Notes: generated from the sequence alone by a model not told the origin. A stretch of 43,594 nt of DNA from Hydrogenophaga sp. (GCF_025699295.1 NZ_JAILWB010000029.1:1-43594); one strand, 5' to 3'. Shown: positions 8,782 to 17,215, counted from the first letter of the stretch. Numbers and translations are program-made.

Positions 8782-9894
8782 ATGACTGCACCGCATCCTT
8801 ACCACCTAGATCTGCCCGGCTTGGCTGAGGCTGTAGCTGCATGTGTTCCCGATGCCAAACACGCGGCCTTGGTCAAAACGATGCGTGCCTTCGACAAGAT
8901 GAGCGAGGCGAGGGTGGCCACCACCCGCGGCGGCGATGGCAGCTACTACCTTTCGCGCTGCAAAGTTCTGTCGCACACAGGTGTAGTGCTTCACGATGAC
9001 CATGAGGTTTGGCTGCGTGAGCAGCTGCAGGCCGATGGAGGCGACGCAAACGCCACGCTTGAGCGCGTGCGCGCGGAGGGCTATCTGTTCTCTCGGTGTT
9101 CCCTCACGAAGCTCTACCTGGTTAGCGACCGAGGCGGGGCGAACCCTGCTGATTTCGCGCAGGCCACCGTTTACCTGGAAGACGAGCGCATCGACCGAGT
9201 TGCCCTTTCTGGCTACGTCTGGGACAAGCCGCGCACGCTCGCAGATTTGCTGGAGATCCAGGGCGACCCGGTGGATGAAACCATGAAGCGGCCCGTGGGC
9301 TCGCCTCGATACCGGCTGGATGAGGTTGTCGATGTGGAGGCGTTTGTCGTGCTGGCCGAGCGGCAGGATGCGCACTTGCGCGAGCGACTGCGCGCGCGAC
9401 GCTACAACCTTACAGGGAGCTATCGGGATGGCAGGAGCGACGAGTCTGACGTGCGCACGCACGACGAGATGTTCCCTGGCTGGGACAAGGTGCCGGCAAA
9501 GTTGCGGCGCATCTTCTTGGACTGGCAGGCTTCAAGCGCGGGCAGAAGCGGCGAGCGCTTCTGCGATCACTGGGCGTTGACGTTCTCAGATTGGACCGAC
9601 CCGAACACCGGGGTGCGGCATTTGAGCTACGTCCCGCTGTGGACCTTCGACAAAAAGCTGGCCGAGATTGAGAGCCGCAAGGGCGACTGCTACGGCCATT
9701 TCAGCAAGCTGCAGACGCTTGACCGTCGCGTGAAGGTGCCCTTCGCTTGGTACTTCTACATGCTGCACGGCAACCGGGTGCACGATGGTTCTGGCCAGCG
9801 TGTCCTGGCGGATGCCGAGGCTGGCTTGATCGTGCTGCCTGAGCACGACTACCGCGTTCTCAAGGCATGGTCTGAGCACCCGTACGGGTTCTAG
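8782..9894 (+). CDS. Hypothetical protein, 370 aa
   Basis: A long, clearly protein-like frame with no signal peptide, membrane segment or motif I can name. It is rich in Arg/Asp/Glu, has several Trp/Tyr-rich stretches (VPFAWYFYMLHGNRVHDG near the C-terminus) and only three Cys. The start is ATG at 8782 (MTAPHPYHLD). The YedK gene follows after only 8 bases, so the two are very likely co-transcribed; that suggests, but does not prove, a link with DNA-damage functions. Divergent to the HU-like gene. Confidence 0.65.
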   Translation: MTAPHPYHLDLPGLAEAVAACVPDAKHAALVKTMRAFDKMSEARVATTRGGDGSYYLSRCKVLSHTGVVLHDDHEVWLREQLQADGGDANATLERVRAEGYLFSRCSLTKLYLVSDRGGANPADFAQATVYLEDERIDRVALSGYVWDKPRTLADLLEIQGDPVDETMKRPVGSPRYRLDEVVDVEAFVVLAERQDAHLRERLRARRYNLTGSYRDGRSDESDVRTHDEMFPGWDKVPAKLRRIFLDWQASSAGRSGERFCDHWALTFSDWTDPNTGVRHLSYVPLWTFDKKLAEIESRKGDCYGHFSKLQTLDRRVKVPFAWYFYMLHGNRVHDGSGQRVLADAEAGLIVLPEHDYRVLKAWSEHPYGF

Positions 9895-9902
9895 CGGTCT
9901 CC

Positions 9903-10619
9903 ATGTGCAACGTCTACGGCTCCCTCAGCAACGAAGAGCTTGAAGCTCTTCTGGAGTTGGATGACCGTCTTCCTTGGGAGCCGCAGCCGGTGATGGGGCC
10001 GTTTGCCATGGGCGCGTATGTGGGCGCCGACATGCTGCCGGTGCTCGGTCAATGGGGGATGATTCCCCCCAACTCGCCCGAGCGCATCCCGCGCGCCAAG
10101 CCCAAGGGCAAGCAGACCAAGGGCGCGCGCCTCAGCACCAACAACGCGCGGCGCGAGCGCATGGCAACCGCATTCACGTTCCGGCGTGCCTGGTTGAGCG
10201 GTCGCCGATGCCTCATCCCTGCCAGGTGGTACCAGGAGCCGTATTGGGGAGGAGGGGTGCACGTTGCATGGCGCTTCTCGCGTGCCGACGGCGAGCCGTG
10301 GATGTTGGCCGGGCTCTACGACACCTGGACCGACCCTGTGACTGGCGAGATCGTTCCCAACTACACCATGGTCACGCAGAACTGCGATGGTCATCCACTG
10401 CTTGCACTGATGCACAAGCCAGAGGTTGATCGAGCTGGCGCGGTGTTGCCAGCAGAGCAGCAGGACAAGCGCAGCGTGGTGCCTATTGAGCGCGCTGACT
10501 GGCTGACCTGGCTGGCGGGGTCTTCGAGTGAGGCTGCTGCGCTGATCCGCGTGCCGGAGGTCGAGCTTTTTCGTCATGGCCCGGCCGACCCCAGCTCCGA
10601 CGTTCGCCTGCCGCTTTGA
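9903..10619 (+). CDS. yedK: SRAP-domain abasic-site protein (YedK/HMCES type), 238 aa
   Basis: SRAP proteins cross-link to abasic sites in single-stranded DNA through an N-terminal cysteine and shield them from cleavage. Seen here: Cys2 directly after the initiator Met (MCNVYG); the active-site Asn in STNNARRE (N81); Glu in CLIPARWYQEP (E112); and a His in LMHKPEV (H171), matching the Cys/Asn/Glu/His set of the family. Length is typical. The motif around N81 and H171 is more divergent than in the E. coli protein. It is 8 bases downstream of the 370-residue gene. Ten bases past its stop is a perfect LexA box serving the next gene. Confidence 0.85.
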   Translation: MCNVYGSLSNEELEALLELDDRLPWEPQPVMGPFAMGAYVGADMLPVLGQWGMIPPNSPERIPRAKPKGKQTKGARLSTNNARRERMATAFTFRRAWLSGRRCLIPARWYQEPYWGGGVHVAWRFSRADGEPWMLAGLYDTWTDPVTGEIVPNYTMVTQNCDGHPLLALMHKPEVDRAGAVLPAEQQDKRSVVPIERADWLTWLAGSSSEAAALIRVPEVELFRHGPADPSSDVRLPL

Positions 10620-10628
10620 GGATTATGG

Positions 10629-10644
10629 CTGTATATTTATACAG
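10629..10644 (+). promoter_or_regulatory. LexA (SOS) box overlapping a promoter
   Basis: CTGTATATTTATACAG is an exact CTGT-N8-ACAG LexA operator with 7-base perfect arms (CTGTATA/TATACAG). A TTGAGG at 10616-10621 and TATACA at 10638-10643, 16 bases apart, would place the -10 element inside the operator, as in many SOS promoters. The predicted transcript start would lie at or next to the ATG at 10648. Confidence 0.85.
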
Positions 10645-10647
10645 TCT

Positions 10648-11037
10648 ATGCACGCCTCCGTCTACCGTTTACGCGCCGCTGGCGCGCCGTTGCCACGGCC
10701 GTCTGAGCCCGTGCAGGGCAACCTGCTCCTGTGCCGTGAGCAGCGCGGCGATGTGGACATGCTGGTGGCGCGCCTCATGGGTGGCCCCGCGCACGAAGTT
10801 TTGCCGGCGTTGCTGCGCGCCGAGGTCCGATCGGTGACCGAGCACGGGATGGTCATTCGTGGCGTCGAGCCCCATTCGCGCGGGCAGCAGAAGTCGCGCG
10901 TGCGCTATACGGCCCAAACGTGGTGGGCCTTTATCCTCACCGAAGCCGCGGTGGACAGGTTCGAAGGCTTCGATCCGCTGGACACACTGGCAGATGAGGC
11001 TCGCGGGCGGCGCGCCATGGGGAAGGCTCCAAGCTAG
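10648..11037 (+). CDS. Hypothetical protein behind an SOS box, 129 aa
   Basis: No family recognised. The product has no membrane segment; it contains a Leu-rich stretch (GNLLLCREQ), a basic middle and a Trp pair (AQTWWAF), ending in an Arg-rich tail. The ATG at 10648 (MHASVY) lies 3 bases after the LexA operator, with no room for a ribosome-binding site, so translation may be leaderless. The frame is open further upstream into the YedK gene (ATG at 10576), which would give a 44-base overlap if the gene is also read from the YedK transcript. LexA control implies induction by DNA damage. It converges on the next minus-strand gene with one base between the stop codons. Confidence 0.65.
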   Translation: MHASVYRLRAAGAPLPRPSEPVQGNLLLCREQRGDVDMLVARLMGGPAHEVLPALLRAEVRSVTEHGMVIRGVEPHSRGQQKSRVRYTAQTWWAFILTEAAVDRFEGFDPLDTLADEARGRRAMGKAPS

Positions 11038-11038
11038 G

Positions 11039-11416
11039 CTAGGGCAGGGAAGAGGGGGGCTTGCGCTCCTCCTGGTTCATCGCGATAACGAGGCCCGCCA
11101 GCATCGCCACGGGGAAGAAGAAAAGCGATGCGCCAAGCGCACCCGCCTCGGCCGCGACGTTCCACCACCCGATGGCGCTCCATGCCAGGAGGAGCCATCC
11201 CGTAGCGCGCAGCACCTCTGGAAAGTGCTCTTTCAATGCGCGGCGCCGAAGCACGCCCCAGACCAGCATGATTGCCGTCGCGCTGCCGAGAAGCAGACCC
11301 ATCGAGTCTTGAGCGTAGGAAGCCGCGACGGGGTACGCCGCGCCAGCTGCTTTGATGGCCGCCAGGATCGCGATGGTGACCCCAATGAACACCCACAGGA
11401 GGACTGTCCGCTGCAT
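11039..11416 (-). CDS. Small integral membrane protein, 125 aa
   Basis: Four hydrophobic segments at about residues 4-26, 38-57, 70-88 and 92-111, separated by short charged loops (VLRRRALKEHFPE between segments 2 and 3). No cysteine or catalytic motif. It follows the Mrr-type membrane nuclease by 22 bases in the same direction and is probably co-transcribed with it. Function unknown. Confidence 0.6.
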   Translation of the reverse strand: MQRTVLLWVFIGVTIAILAAIKAAGAAYPVAASYAQDSMGLLLGSATAIMLVWGVLRRRALKEHFPEVLRATGWLLLAWSAIGWWNVAAEAGALGASLFFFPVAMLAGLVIAMNQEERKPPSSLP

Positions 11417-11438
11417 GGCAGATGCCTTCGTGCCTGGT

Positions 11439-12293
11439 TCAGGCTGGCCTAGTGCCCCGGCATTTCGGGAATTGCCTGCAGCCCCAAAAGGATTCCCCGA
11501 TCTTGCTGCCTTGTTTGGCTTGGCGCATCACCATCTCACCCTTGCAGACCGGGCAGTCGGGTGATGGCACTTTCGCCTGCGCGCGAGGCGCCGCTTCAAA
11601 CGAGCGATTCGGTTGGGGCTGCGCTGACTTGCTGACCGCGATCACGGCCCTGCTCAGTTGCTCGCCATCGACGAGCGTGATGGGTTTTCCAGCTGCGAAG
11701 TCGATCGCCTCCTGGGTGAACTTTCCCGACGTCATGATGAAGCCGCCCGCCACCCCCTCAGCTGTGATCACGCCGAAGTGCTCGCGCACCACGTTCACGC
11801 CGACCCGATAGGTTCGCCACTGCTTGCACTGCACGACGAAGCGCTGGCCACCCTTGGTCGCGTGCAGATCGATGCCGCCATCGGCTCCACCTCCGCCGTT
11901 CTCGACAACCTGGTAGCCCATGCGGCGTAGGGTCTCACCCACCATGCGCTCAAACTGCAGCCAGGTCATCGTGTTCAGGCCTGAGGCGTCAGGCGATTTG
12001 GCGACGTGCTGGACCAGCGCGTTGCCTTCGCGGCGCCTCAATACGGAGAGCAGCGCGCCGGCGACAAAGAGTAGGGGGACGAGGTACTGGCCAGCCATTG
12101 CGAGCCCGCGCCAGATCGAGCCTGTGATTGCTGGCCCCACCTTGCCCGGCTGTGTGACTGGCGGGATAGGGGAGGTGGCGAACGAGTGCAGCACCAGATA
12201 GGCGATCACGGAACAGAGCAGCGACACCCACCAGGGGATGCGCGAGATCAGTTGAACCAATTCGCCGACTTCCTTTTGATTTCGCCTTCCCAT
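11439..12293 (-). CDS. Membrane-anchored Mrr-type restriction endonuclease with zinc ribbon, 284 aa
   Basis: Two N-terminal hydrophobic segments (about residues 21-38 and 62-85) precede an Mrr_cat nuclease domain (about 105-220). The catalytic core is GADGGID (D138, D142) with QCK (Q155, K157), the usual D-QxK arrangement. The C-terminus has a topoisomerase-type zinc ribbon with Cys pairs (CPVC ... GCRQFPKC). Mrr proteins cut modified DNA; membrane-anchored forms of this architecture occur in many bacteria but are poorly characterised. The start is set at MGRRNQK; an ATG 18 bases upstream is possible. Downstream is a four-helix membrane protein, and upstream lies the Gabija-like pair in the same direction. 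Confidence 0.8.
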   Translation of the reverse strand: MGRRNQKEVGELVQLISRIPWWVSLLCSVIAYLVLHSFATSPIPPVTQPGKVGPAITGSIWRGLAMAGQYLVPLLFVAGALLSVLRRREGNALVQHVAKSPDASGLNTMTWLQFERMVGETLRRMGYQVVENGGGGADGGIDLHATKGGQRFVVQCKQWRTYRVGVNVVREHFGVITAEGVAGGFIMTSGKFTQEAIDFAAGKPITLVDGEQLSRAVIAVSKSAQPQPNRSFEAAPRAQAKVPSPDCPVCKGEMVMRQAKQGSKIGESFWGCRQFPKCRGTRPA

Positions 12294-12368
12294 GCATTTC
12301 TCCGTGTGCACTTGCCAATCTAGAGGTGTGTCCGAAATGAAGCTGGTGCGCGCGGCTCGGGTCGGGGC

Positions 12369-13796
12369 TCAACCACCTGCGCGAGGCGTCAGGATGCTGG
12401 TGGGCGAACACACCACGACCTTGCGTGCGCCTCTCGTCAACGCAACATAGAGGTGTTGGGCGGTCATGGCCTGGGGCTCAAGAACTACCGCTACATCAGC
12501 CTCCAAACCTTTGAGCAACAACGTGCTGCCAACAGCCCGTCGCCCCACCGGCCGGCACATATGACGCTGCCGCTCGCGCGCCTGAAGGGCGGCAGCGTAA
12601 AAGGTGCATGCGCCTCGACTGGCTGCCTGCATCGCCGCCTGGCAGCAGCGCAGGACTTCGGGGCGGTAGACATGGGTTCCAGGTTGCCGCGCAAAGGCCT
12701 GCAACAGACGCGAGGCCTCGGCAAGACTGGGGCTTCGCGCAAACACCACGGCTGCGGCTTCGATCGGTGTCGGGGGATTGCGCGGCCTGCCATGCAGCAG
12801 AACCTGCACACGTTGCAGCAGCGCGGCCGCACCGACGCCGGTCATAAGGCTCGCGGCGAACTCGACCAGTTGCCCCAACGGATCATCGCGAGCGGGGTCG
12901 AACGTCCGTGCGAACTGGATGAGCTCGACGAGGTCGACGCGCTCGACAACGGTCGCCCCTGGTGTTTGGCTGCTCAACTGGTAGCGGCCTCGAGGGTTGG
13001 TCGCGTCGCCAACGATCACCACGCTGTCCTGCGCGTTTCGGCCACGCGTCCTCGCTGCGGCCCGGCGCTGCTCTTCGGCCGTCGCAGCGTTCAACTGCAC
13101 CCATTGCACCTCAGGTGGCGCTCCCTGCAGGTCCACAGCCTGTCCGGCTTGAAGCTGCGCGCGAGCGTTCAATAGCCATTGCCCCAGATCCTCGGTGCCG
13201 GCCAGCCGCCACCGCCACGGCGTCTGCAGCATGCCAACCGGAGGAAACTGCGTCTCTACGTCGGCTTGCCAGCTGACCAGGCGGTTGCCGCCGAACCCGA
13301 AAATCGCCTGCATAGGGTCGCCGAGCACGCAGGTCGGCAGGGTCTGCGCAGCCCAGGCCACCAGGCGGTGCTGCGCGGCATTGCAGTCCTGGTATTCATC
13401 AACCAAAAGCCTTGCATATGTGGCTCGCAGGGGTGCGTTGATGTGTCCGGTCTGCAGCAGGTTGGCCGCCGCCTCTCGAATCGCCGGATAGTCCTGGCCT
13501 GGATTGGCGAGTTCCAGCGTCTGAGCAGGAAGGCCACTGCGCAGCGGAAACTTGCCCGCAAGACGCATCGCAAACCCGTCGATCGTTGAGATGCGGTAGG
13601 CCGAGCTGGGGATTGCCCGCTTGGCCATACGCGCCCGCAATGCCGCGACACCGGCATTGGTGTGGGTCAAGACCAGAATGGGCTTGCTGCCCGTATGCAC
13701 CGCCAGCGTGTCGGCGATCAGCTGCGTCTTGCCGCAACCCGCCGGCGCAGTGACCGACCCGCGGGCGACCTCGAACAGATCGAGTTCAGGCGGCAT
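12369..13796 (-). CDS. gajB: Gabija-like helicase GajB (UvrD family), 475 aa
   Basis: Superfamily 1 helicase. Walker A AGCGKT at 19-24, Walker B DEYQD from D133, a GDPMQAIF motif III and the C-terminal LYVALTRGARK motif VI are visible. Total length is close to the roughly 490 residues of the characterised GajB. In Gabija, GajB joins GajA in a complex that blocks phage. Its start overlaps the end of the GajA-like gene by 11 bases, which implies translational coupling. It begins almost directly with the ATPase core, as GajB does, so it does not look truncated. Confidence 0.8.
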   Translation of the reverse strand: MPPELDLFEVARGSVTAPAGCGKTQLIADTLAVHTGSKPILVLTHTNAGVAALRARMAKRAIPSSAYRISTIDGFAMRLAGKFPLRSGLPAQTLELANPGQDYPAIREAAANLLQTGHINAPLRATYARLLVDEYQDCNAAQHRLVAWAAQTLPTCVLGDPMQAIFGFGGNRLVSWQADVETQFPPVGMLQTPWRWRLAGTEDLGQWLLNARAQLQAGQAVDLQGAPPEVQWVQLNAATAEEQRRAAARTRGRNAQDSVVIVGDATNPRGRYQLSSQTPGATVVERVDLVELIQFARTFDPARDDPLGQLVEFAASLMTGVGAAALLQRVQVLLHGRPRNPPTPIEAAAVVFARSPSLAEASRLLQAFARQPGTHVYRPEVLRCCQAAMQAASRGACTFYAAALQARERQRHMCRPVGRRAVGSTLLLKGLEADVAVVLEPQAMTAQHLYVALTRGARKVVVCSPTSILTPRAGG

Positions 13797-15516
13797 GGGT
13801 CCATGTCCACAGCCGATTCATCACCGCGACGAATCCAGGTTCCGCGTTCTGCAGTTGTGGTCCGACGATCCGGCGGCCGACATGTTGATAAGCGGTCACG
13901 GTCTTGAACCAGCCGTTCTTGCTGACGCGGGCAGCGCGGCCCAGAAGCTCACGCGTTGCTGCCGTGTAGACGCCCTGCGCCGCTCTTTCGGCCTCAATGG
14001 CTTCGAGGGTCCGCTGTCCCTCGGACTTGGACCGAATGTGCTCGGCCACGTCGTTGCGGCCGATGCGTTCGACGGCGTATTGCAGCAGAGAATCGATCGC
14101 AGCGTCCGACATGCTGATGAACAACTCGTCTTCCAAGGCACGCCCCGCTCGCCACGTGAGCAAGTCAACACCCTCGGCGGCAAGCATCGCAAGGAGTTCA
14201 GGCGTGGGCGCCTTGTCTGCATCGATGAACGCAGCTACGTTGTAACCCAGCCTGCGCAAGACGAGCGCCTTCTCCAGGCACAGGTCCGGCGTGCTGCCGC
14301 CGGCGTTGACGTACGCGCCTCCGAGCGCGAAAAACGAGGTCTGGTTGAGATCTTCCACGCCATACTGGTCGATGCCCCGTGCCAATCCGATTTCACTGTT
14401 CCCCTCGCAGACCAGGATGGACTTCGCCAGGAAGGCTTCGGGGTCCGCGCGCAGGATGCTTTGCACCTGATCGGTCGCGCCCGCGGGCCGAACAACGTGG
14501 CGAGCGCCTTCGCTCCTGACGATGCACAGCTGATTCCCAGACAGCTCGCGTAGCGCAACGGGCGAGTGTGTGGTCATGAATACCTGAAGGGGCGAGTTCA
14601 CGTCCTTTGCCCCCAAGGAATCCAGGAGGCGCTTGAGCCGGTGGGGCTCCAGGCCGAACTCGACTTCGTCCACAAGTGCGATGGTGGCCGCTTGAGCGGC
14701 CTCGCGCTGCAGGCCGGCCATGAGGAGGCGCGCCGATCCCGTCCCCAGCGAGCTCAGCGGAATGCCTGTCTGACTGTGCAGAGCAATCGCACCATCGCCA
14801 ATGGACACAGCATGCGCGTCGAGCATGGCCTGAGCCTGGCCCACAGGTACACCCAGTGCCGTGGCGGTACGCGTCACCACCTGAAGCGTCTCAGCCAGTT
14901 GAGCGCCAGCTTGGTTGCCGAATCCAGTCCTCGCGTCTCGTGCAGCACGAGCCAACTCTGCGCCGAGATCGGGGCGTTCGCCAGTCAGCCTGTTGAGCAC
15001 GGAATTCCGGCTCCAGGACAGATGGGCGCTCGCATAGTTGCCAATGCGTGCAGGGGCGAGGGCGGTGCGATGCTTCCAAGCAAGACCACGTTCCAGGCCT
15101 TGCTCTTGCGCTCTATCCGAGTAGAGCAGCCAAGATGGCTCCAGGTCTGCGCCAACCTCGAGGAGCACTGTTATCGCGGTCTCGATATCGGCCCTGGGCT
15201 CAGGTTCAATCTGTGCAGCGGCCGCATCGTGCCCCCGCAAAAAATCGCCGTAAGCCTCCAGGCTCAACAACTCATCTGGCAACTCACCCAAGGTGACTGC
15301 GATAACGATGGGCTGTGTGACATCAAGCCCATGGAAGTCCGTGTCGGCAAAGCCGACGCTGCGTCGTGCGCCGAGGCATAGATCGATGGCGTCCACGATG
15401 GTTGACTTGCCACTGTCTCCGGGACCGACCAGGCAATTGATACCCGCCGAGGGCATCCAATCCATCGCCTTTATCGAGCGAAAGTTGCAGATCTCCAGCC
15501 GACGTATGCGCGTCAT
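13786..15516 (-). CDS. gajA: Gabija-like nuclease GajA (OLD-family ATPase-TOPRIM), 576 aa
   Basis: GajA is a DNA endonuclease with an ABC-type ATPase domain and a TOPRIM domain. Seen: Walker A GPGDSGKST at 31-39, a signature-like LSSLGTGSARLL, Walker B LVDEVE (D283-E284), switch His in TTHSP, then TOPRIM residues E371 (LVCEGNSE) and D432/D434 (FIDADK). Length matches characterised GajA (about 578). ATG at 15516 is chosen because GGGAGGA lies just upstream. It forms a two-gene operon with the UvrD-like gene. Other OLD/UvrD pairs exist, so the exact Gabija assignment is by architecture and length only. Confidence 0.82.
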   Translation of the reverse strand: MTRIRRLEICNFRSIKAMDWMPSAGINCLVGPGDSGKSTIVDAIDLCLGARRSVGFADTDFHGLDVTQPIVIAVTLGELPDELLSLEAYGDFLRGHDAAAAQIEPEPRADIETAITVLLEVGADLEPSWLLYSDRAQEQGLERGLAWKHRTALAPARIGNYASAHLSWSRNSVLNRLTGERPDLGAELARAARDARTGFGNQAGAQLAETLQVVTRTATALGVPVGQAQAMLDAHAVSIGDGAIALHSQTGIPLSSLGTGSARLLMAGLQREAAQAATIALVDEVEFGLEPHRLKRLLDSLGAKDVNSPLQVFMTTHSPVALRELSGNQLCIVRSEGARHVVRPAGATDQVQSILRADPEAFLAKSILVCEGNSEIGLARGIDQYGVEDLNQTSFFALGGAYVNAGGSTPDLCLEKALVLRRLGYNVAAFIDADKAPTPELLAMLAAEGVDLLTWRAGRALEDELFISMSDAAIDSLLQYAVERIGRNDVAEHIRSKSEGQRTLEAIEAERAAQGVYTAATRELLGRAARVSKNGWFKTVTAYQHVGRRIVGPQLQNAEPGFVAVMNRLWTWTHAA

Positions 15517-15603
15517 TTTTCCTCCCAGAGCCAGAACGTTTTTGCACAGCATCCAGCCAAAGCCTTGGTGCCTGAGAGCTATCGGCGCTAGACGCTCGAT
15601 AGT

Positions 15604-15651
15604 CTACGATCTGTCTTATGTAAACTTTAGTATTACACAAGATCATCGTAG
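15604..15651 (-). promoter_or_regulatory. Likely promoter region of the Gabija-like operon, bounded by an inverted repeat
   Basis: CTACGAT (15604-15610) and ATCGTAG (15645-15651) are perfect 7-base inverted arms around an AT-rich 34-base core, the only AT-rich patch between the operon and the repeats upstream. On the minus strand the core holds TTGTGT and TAATAC/TAAGAC hexamers that could act as promoter elements. The stretch 15652-15756 shows nothing else recognisable. Confidence 0.45.
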
Positions 15652-15756
15652 CTCAAGGCCACCTTCGAGTCAACTGGCAGACCCCTCAACTTGCGAGCGG
15701 GCGGACCCGGAACGGCTCGGACACCTGGTTTTCAAGCTCCCGGCAGTTCCCAGCGC

Positions 15757-15930
15757 CAGTTGACCCTGTCGCCGGCAAGCTCCAACCCGTTTTGACGCCT
15801 GCTTGGGCCGCCCGAACCAAATTGACCAGCGCTAGGCGTAGCGCACCCAGACCTAGTTAACCCAGTTGCCGGCGGCCGCAGACCAGCTCTAACCCCTCTT
15901 GGGTCTGTCCAAATCGAATTGACCAGGCTC
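15757..15930. repeat. Degenerate repeats, possible end of a lost insertion sequence
   Basis: Recurrent short motifs: GTTGACCC, AATTGACCAG (twice), GTTAACCCAG, TCCAACCC/TCTAACCC and CTTGGG. Two loose units can be aligned, each running from a T-C-y-AACCC start to AATTGACCAG. Multiple imperfect copies of a GTTGACC-like box are typical of the transposase-binding ends of IS21-family elements (established knowledge), but no transposase gene is present, so this would be a relic. The 178-residue gene on the left-going strand ends directly next to it. Confidence 0.4.
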
Positions 15931-15956
15931 TGCCAGTTGGCTTGCCGGTTTGTGCC

Positions 15957-16493
15957 TCAGCGGGCCAGCGCATTGGGACGGCCGAGGCGAGCACCTTGCC
16001 AGAGACATTCGAAGGAGCCTGCCAGGCGTGTCCAGACGGAGCCAACGGCCGGCATTTGCATCCGACCCTTCCTGGCCAGCAGGACAAGTTCTGTTGCTGC
16101 CTGCTCGCACATGATCAGGAACTGCTCGCGATTGGGGATCTCGTAGGCTGGCTCGTAGATGGCCATGTTGCGCACCGCGTCGATGTAGCGCAGACGCTTG
16201 TCGAGGTCGCTCGGGATCTTGTATCGGCTGGAGTCGAGCTTGCTGTTGATGCCCCTGCCCTTGCCCGCAAAGCCTCCCTGCAGGATGACCTCGATGACCG
16301 CAACCTTCGTGAGCACGTCACCAAGGCTTTGCCGGCGCCGTTTCTCTGCATGGGCTTCTGCGGCTTCGATCTCGCAGAGGACAGGTCCTTGATCGATCGG
16401 CTCGTTATACGCCTGTGGGGGCAACGTGTCGTCAAAGTCCAATGCGAGGCTCAGTTGCTGCTTTTGATGGGGCTGTGTGTGAACGGCTGACAT
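15957..16493 (-). CDS. Hypothetical protein, possibly HEPN/DUF4145-like, 178 aa
   Basis: A soluble, helical protein. The middle (about residues 60-135) reads like the HEPN/DUF4145 group: a basic helix, DKRLRYIDAVRN, then MAIYEPAYEI. HEPN RNases use R-x4-6-H; here the Arg-Asn is present but Tyr sits where His would be expected, so activity is doubtful. The C-terminal 40 residues (RLAGSFECLWQGARLGRPN) lead straight into the degenerate repeats and may be a fusion created by a past insertion. Divergent from the next plus-strand gene. Confidence 0.5.
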   Translation of the reverse strand: MSAVHTQPHQKQQLSLALDFDDTLPPQAYNEPIDQGPVLCEIEAAEAHAEKRRRQSLGDVLTKVAVIEVILQGGFAGKGRGINSKLDSSRYKIPSDLDKRLRYIDAVRNMAIYEPAYEIPNREQFLIMCEQAATELVLLARKGRMQMPAVGSVWTRLAGSFECLWQGARLGRPNALAR

Positions 16494-16671
16494 CTCGACT
16501 TTGTGGGCTCATTGGATCAGTTTGCAGATTGTCCCGCATACGCGGTGTTTTCACCCTTGGGTGAGACCCGGGGCGTGCTGGATTTGTGTGCGGTTTTCCC
16601 GTGGCGTGGCCCCTGTTGGACGAGGTGTCGCAATGTGGATCGGAACGGGTATGTCACGCTGATGTGCACGC

Positions 16672-16700
16672 ATGAAAAGTTAGTTTTCATCGCCTTGACT
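16672..16700 (+). promoter_or_regulatory. Inverted repeat beside a -35-like hexamer
   Basis: ATGAAAA-GTTAG-TTTTCAT is a perfect 7-base inverted repeat (16672-16690), followed by TTGACT (16695-16700). It lies about 50-75 bases upstream of the next plus-strand gene, a position suited to an operator. No convincing -10 follows, so promoter identity is uncertain. Confidence 0.35.
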
Positions 16701-16747
16701 GAGGGGGTTCCTCCTGTAGCTTGAGAGCACAGAAAGGAATCCCTCCG

Positions 16748-17215
16748 ATGCCCAACAAGTACGCAACCCGCCCTCACATCGCCACCATGTTTCAACTGGC
16801 AAAGGCGAAGGGCTGGAGCCATGAAGACCTCGCGCCAGTGCTTGCGGAGAAGGCGCACGACGAGGAGGTTGCTTCGCACGCACTGTTCGTCGATGCGATG
16901 GAGGACGTCCGGCGAGTCCTCATGAACCACCCGCCAGGTACGGTAGCCTCGATTGAGGGCGTCGCGTACTGGCTTGCCGTGTACCGCGACGAGAAGACGA
17001 GCCGCCACACGGTGAACTTGACCTCGTCCAGCCTGTACAAGGACTTTGTGGAAGACGATGACGTGCGCTTCGTACGGGACTACGAGGGGTTGGGCGCGGT
17101 GGACTATGACCGGATCACCGCCTCTATCAGGGCGTGGCTTGAACGTCGCGCCTACTTGGAGTTTCCTGCTGAGCGCCTGGATGAGGTGGTCGCGCGCGCG
17201 TATCCCAAGTCCTGA
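16748..17215 (+). CDS. Hypothetical protein, 155 aa
   Basis: Starts MPNKYATRP with AGAAAGGAA about 10 bases upstream. Soluble and mixed alpha/beta by appearance, with an acidic patch (KDFVEDDDVRFVRDYEG, about 98-115). No motif or family recognised. A second plus-strand gene of unknown function follows after 64 bases and may be co-transcribed. Confidence 0.55.
   Translation: MPNKYATRPHIATMFQLAKAKGWSHEDLAPVLAEKAHDEEVASHALFVDAMEDVRRVLMNHPPGTVASIEGVAYWLAVYRDEKTSRHTVNLTSSSLYKDFVEDDDVRFVRDYEGLGAVDYDRITASIRAWLERRAYLEFPAERLDEVVARAYPKS

Noticed and set aside
12453..13175. 240-residue plus-strand frame
   Set aside because: Antisense shadow of the GajB-like gene, whose helicase motifs are clear.
14566..15381. 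271-residue plus-strand frame
   Set aside because: Antisense shadow of the GajA-like gene.
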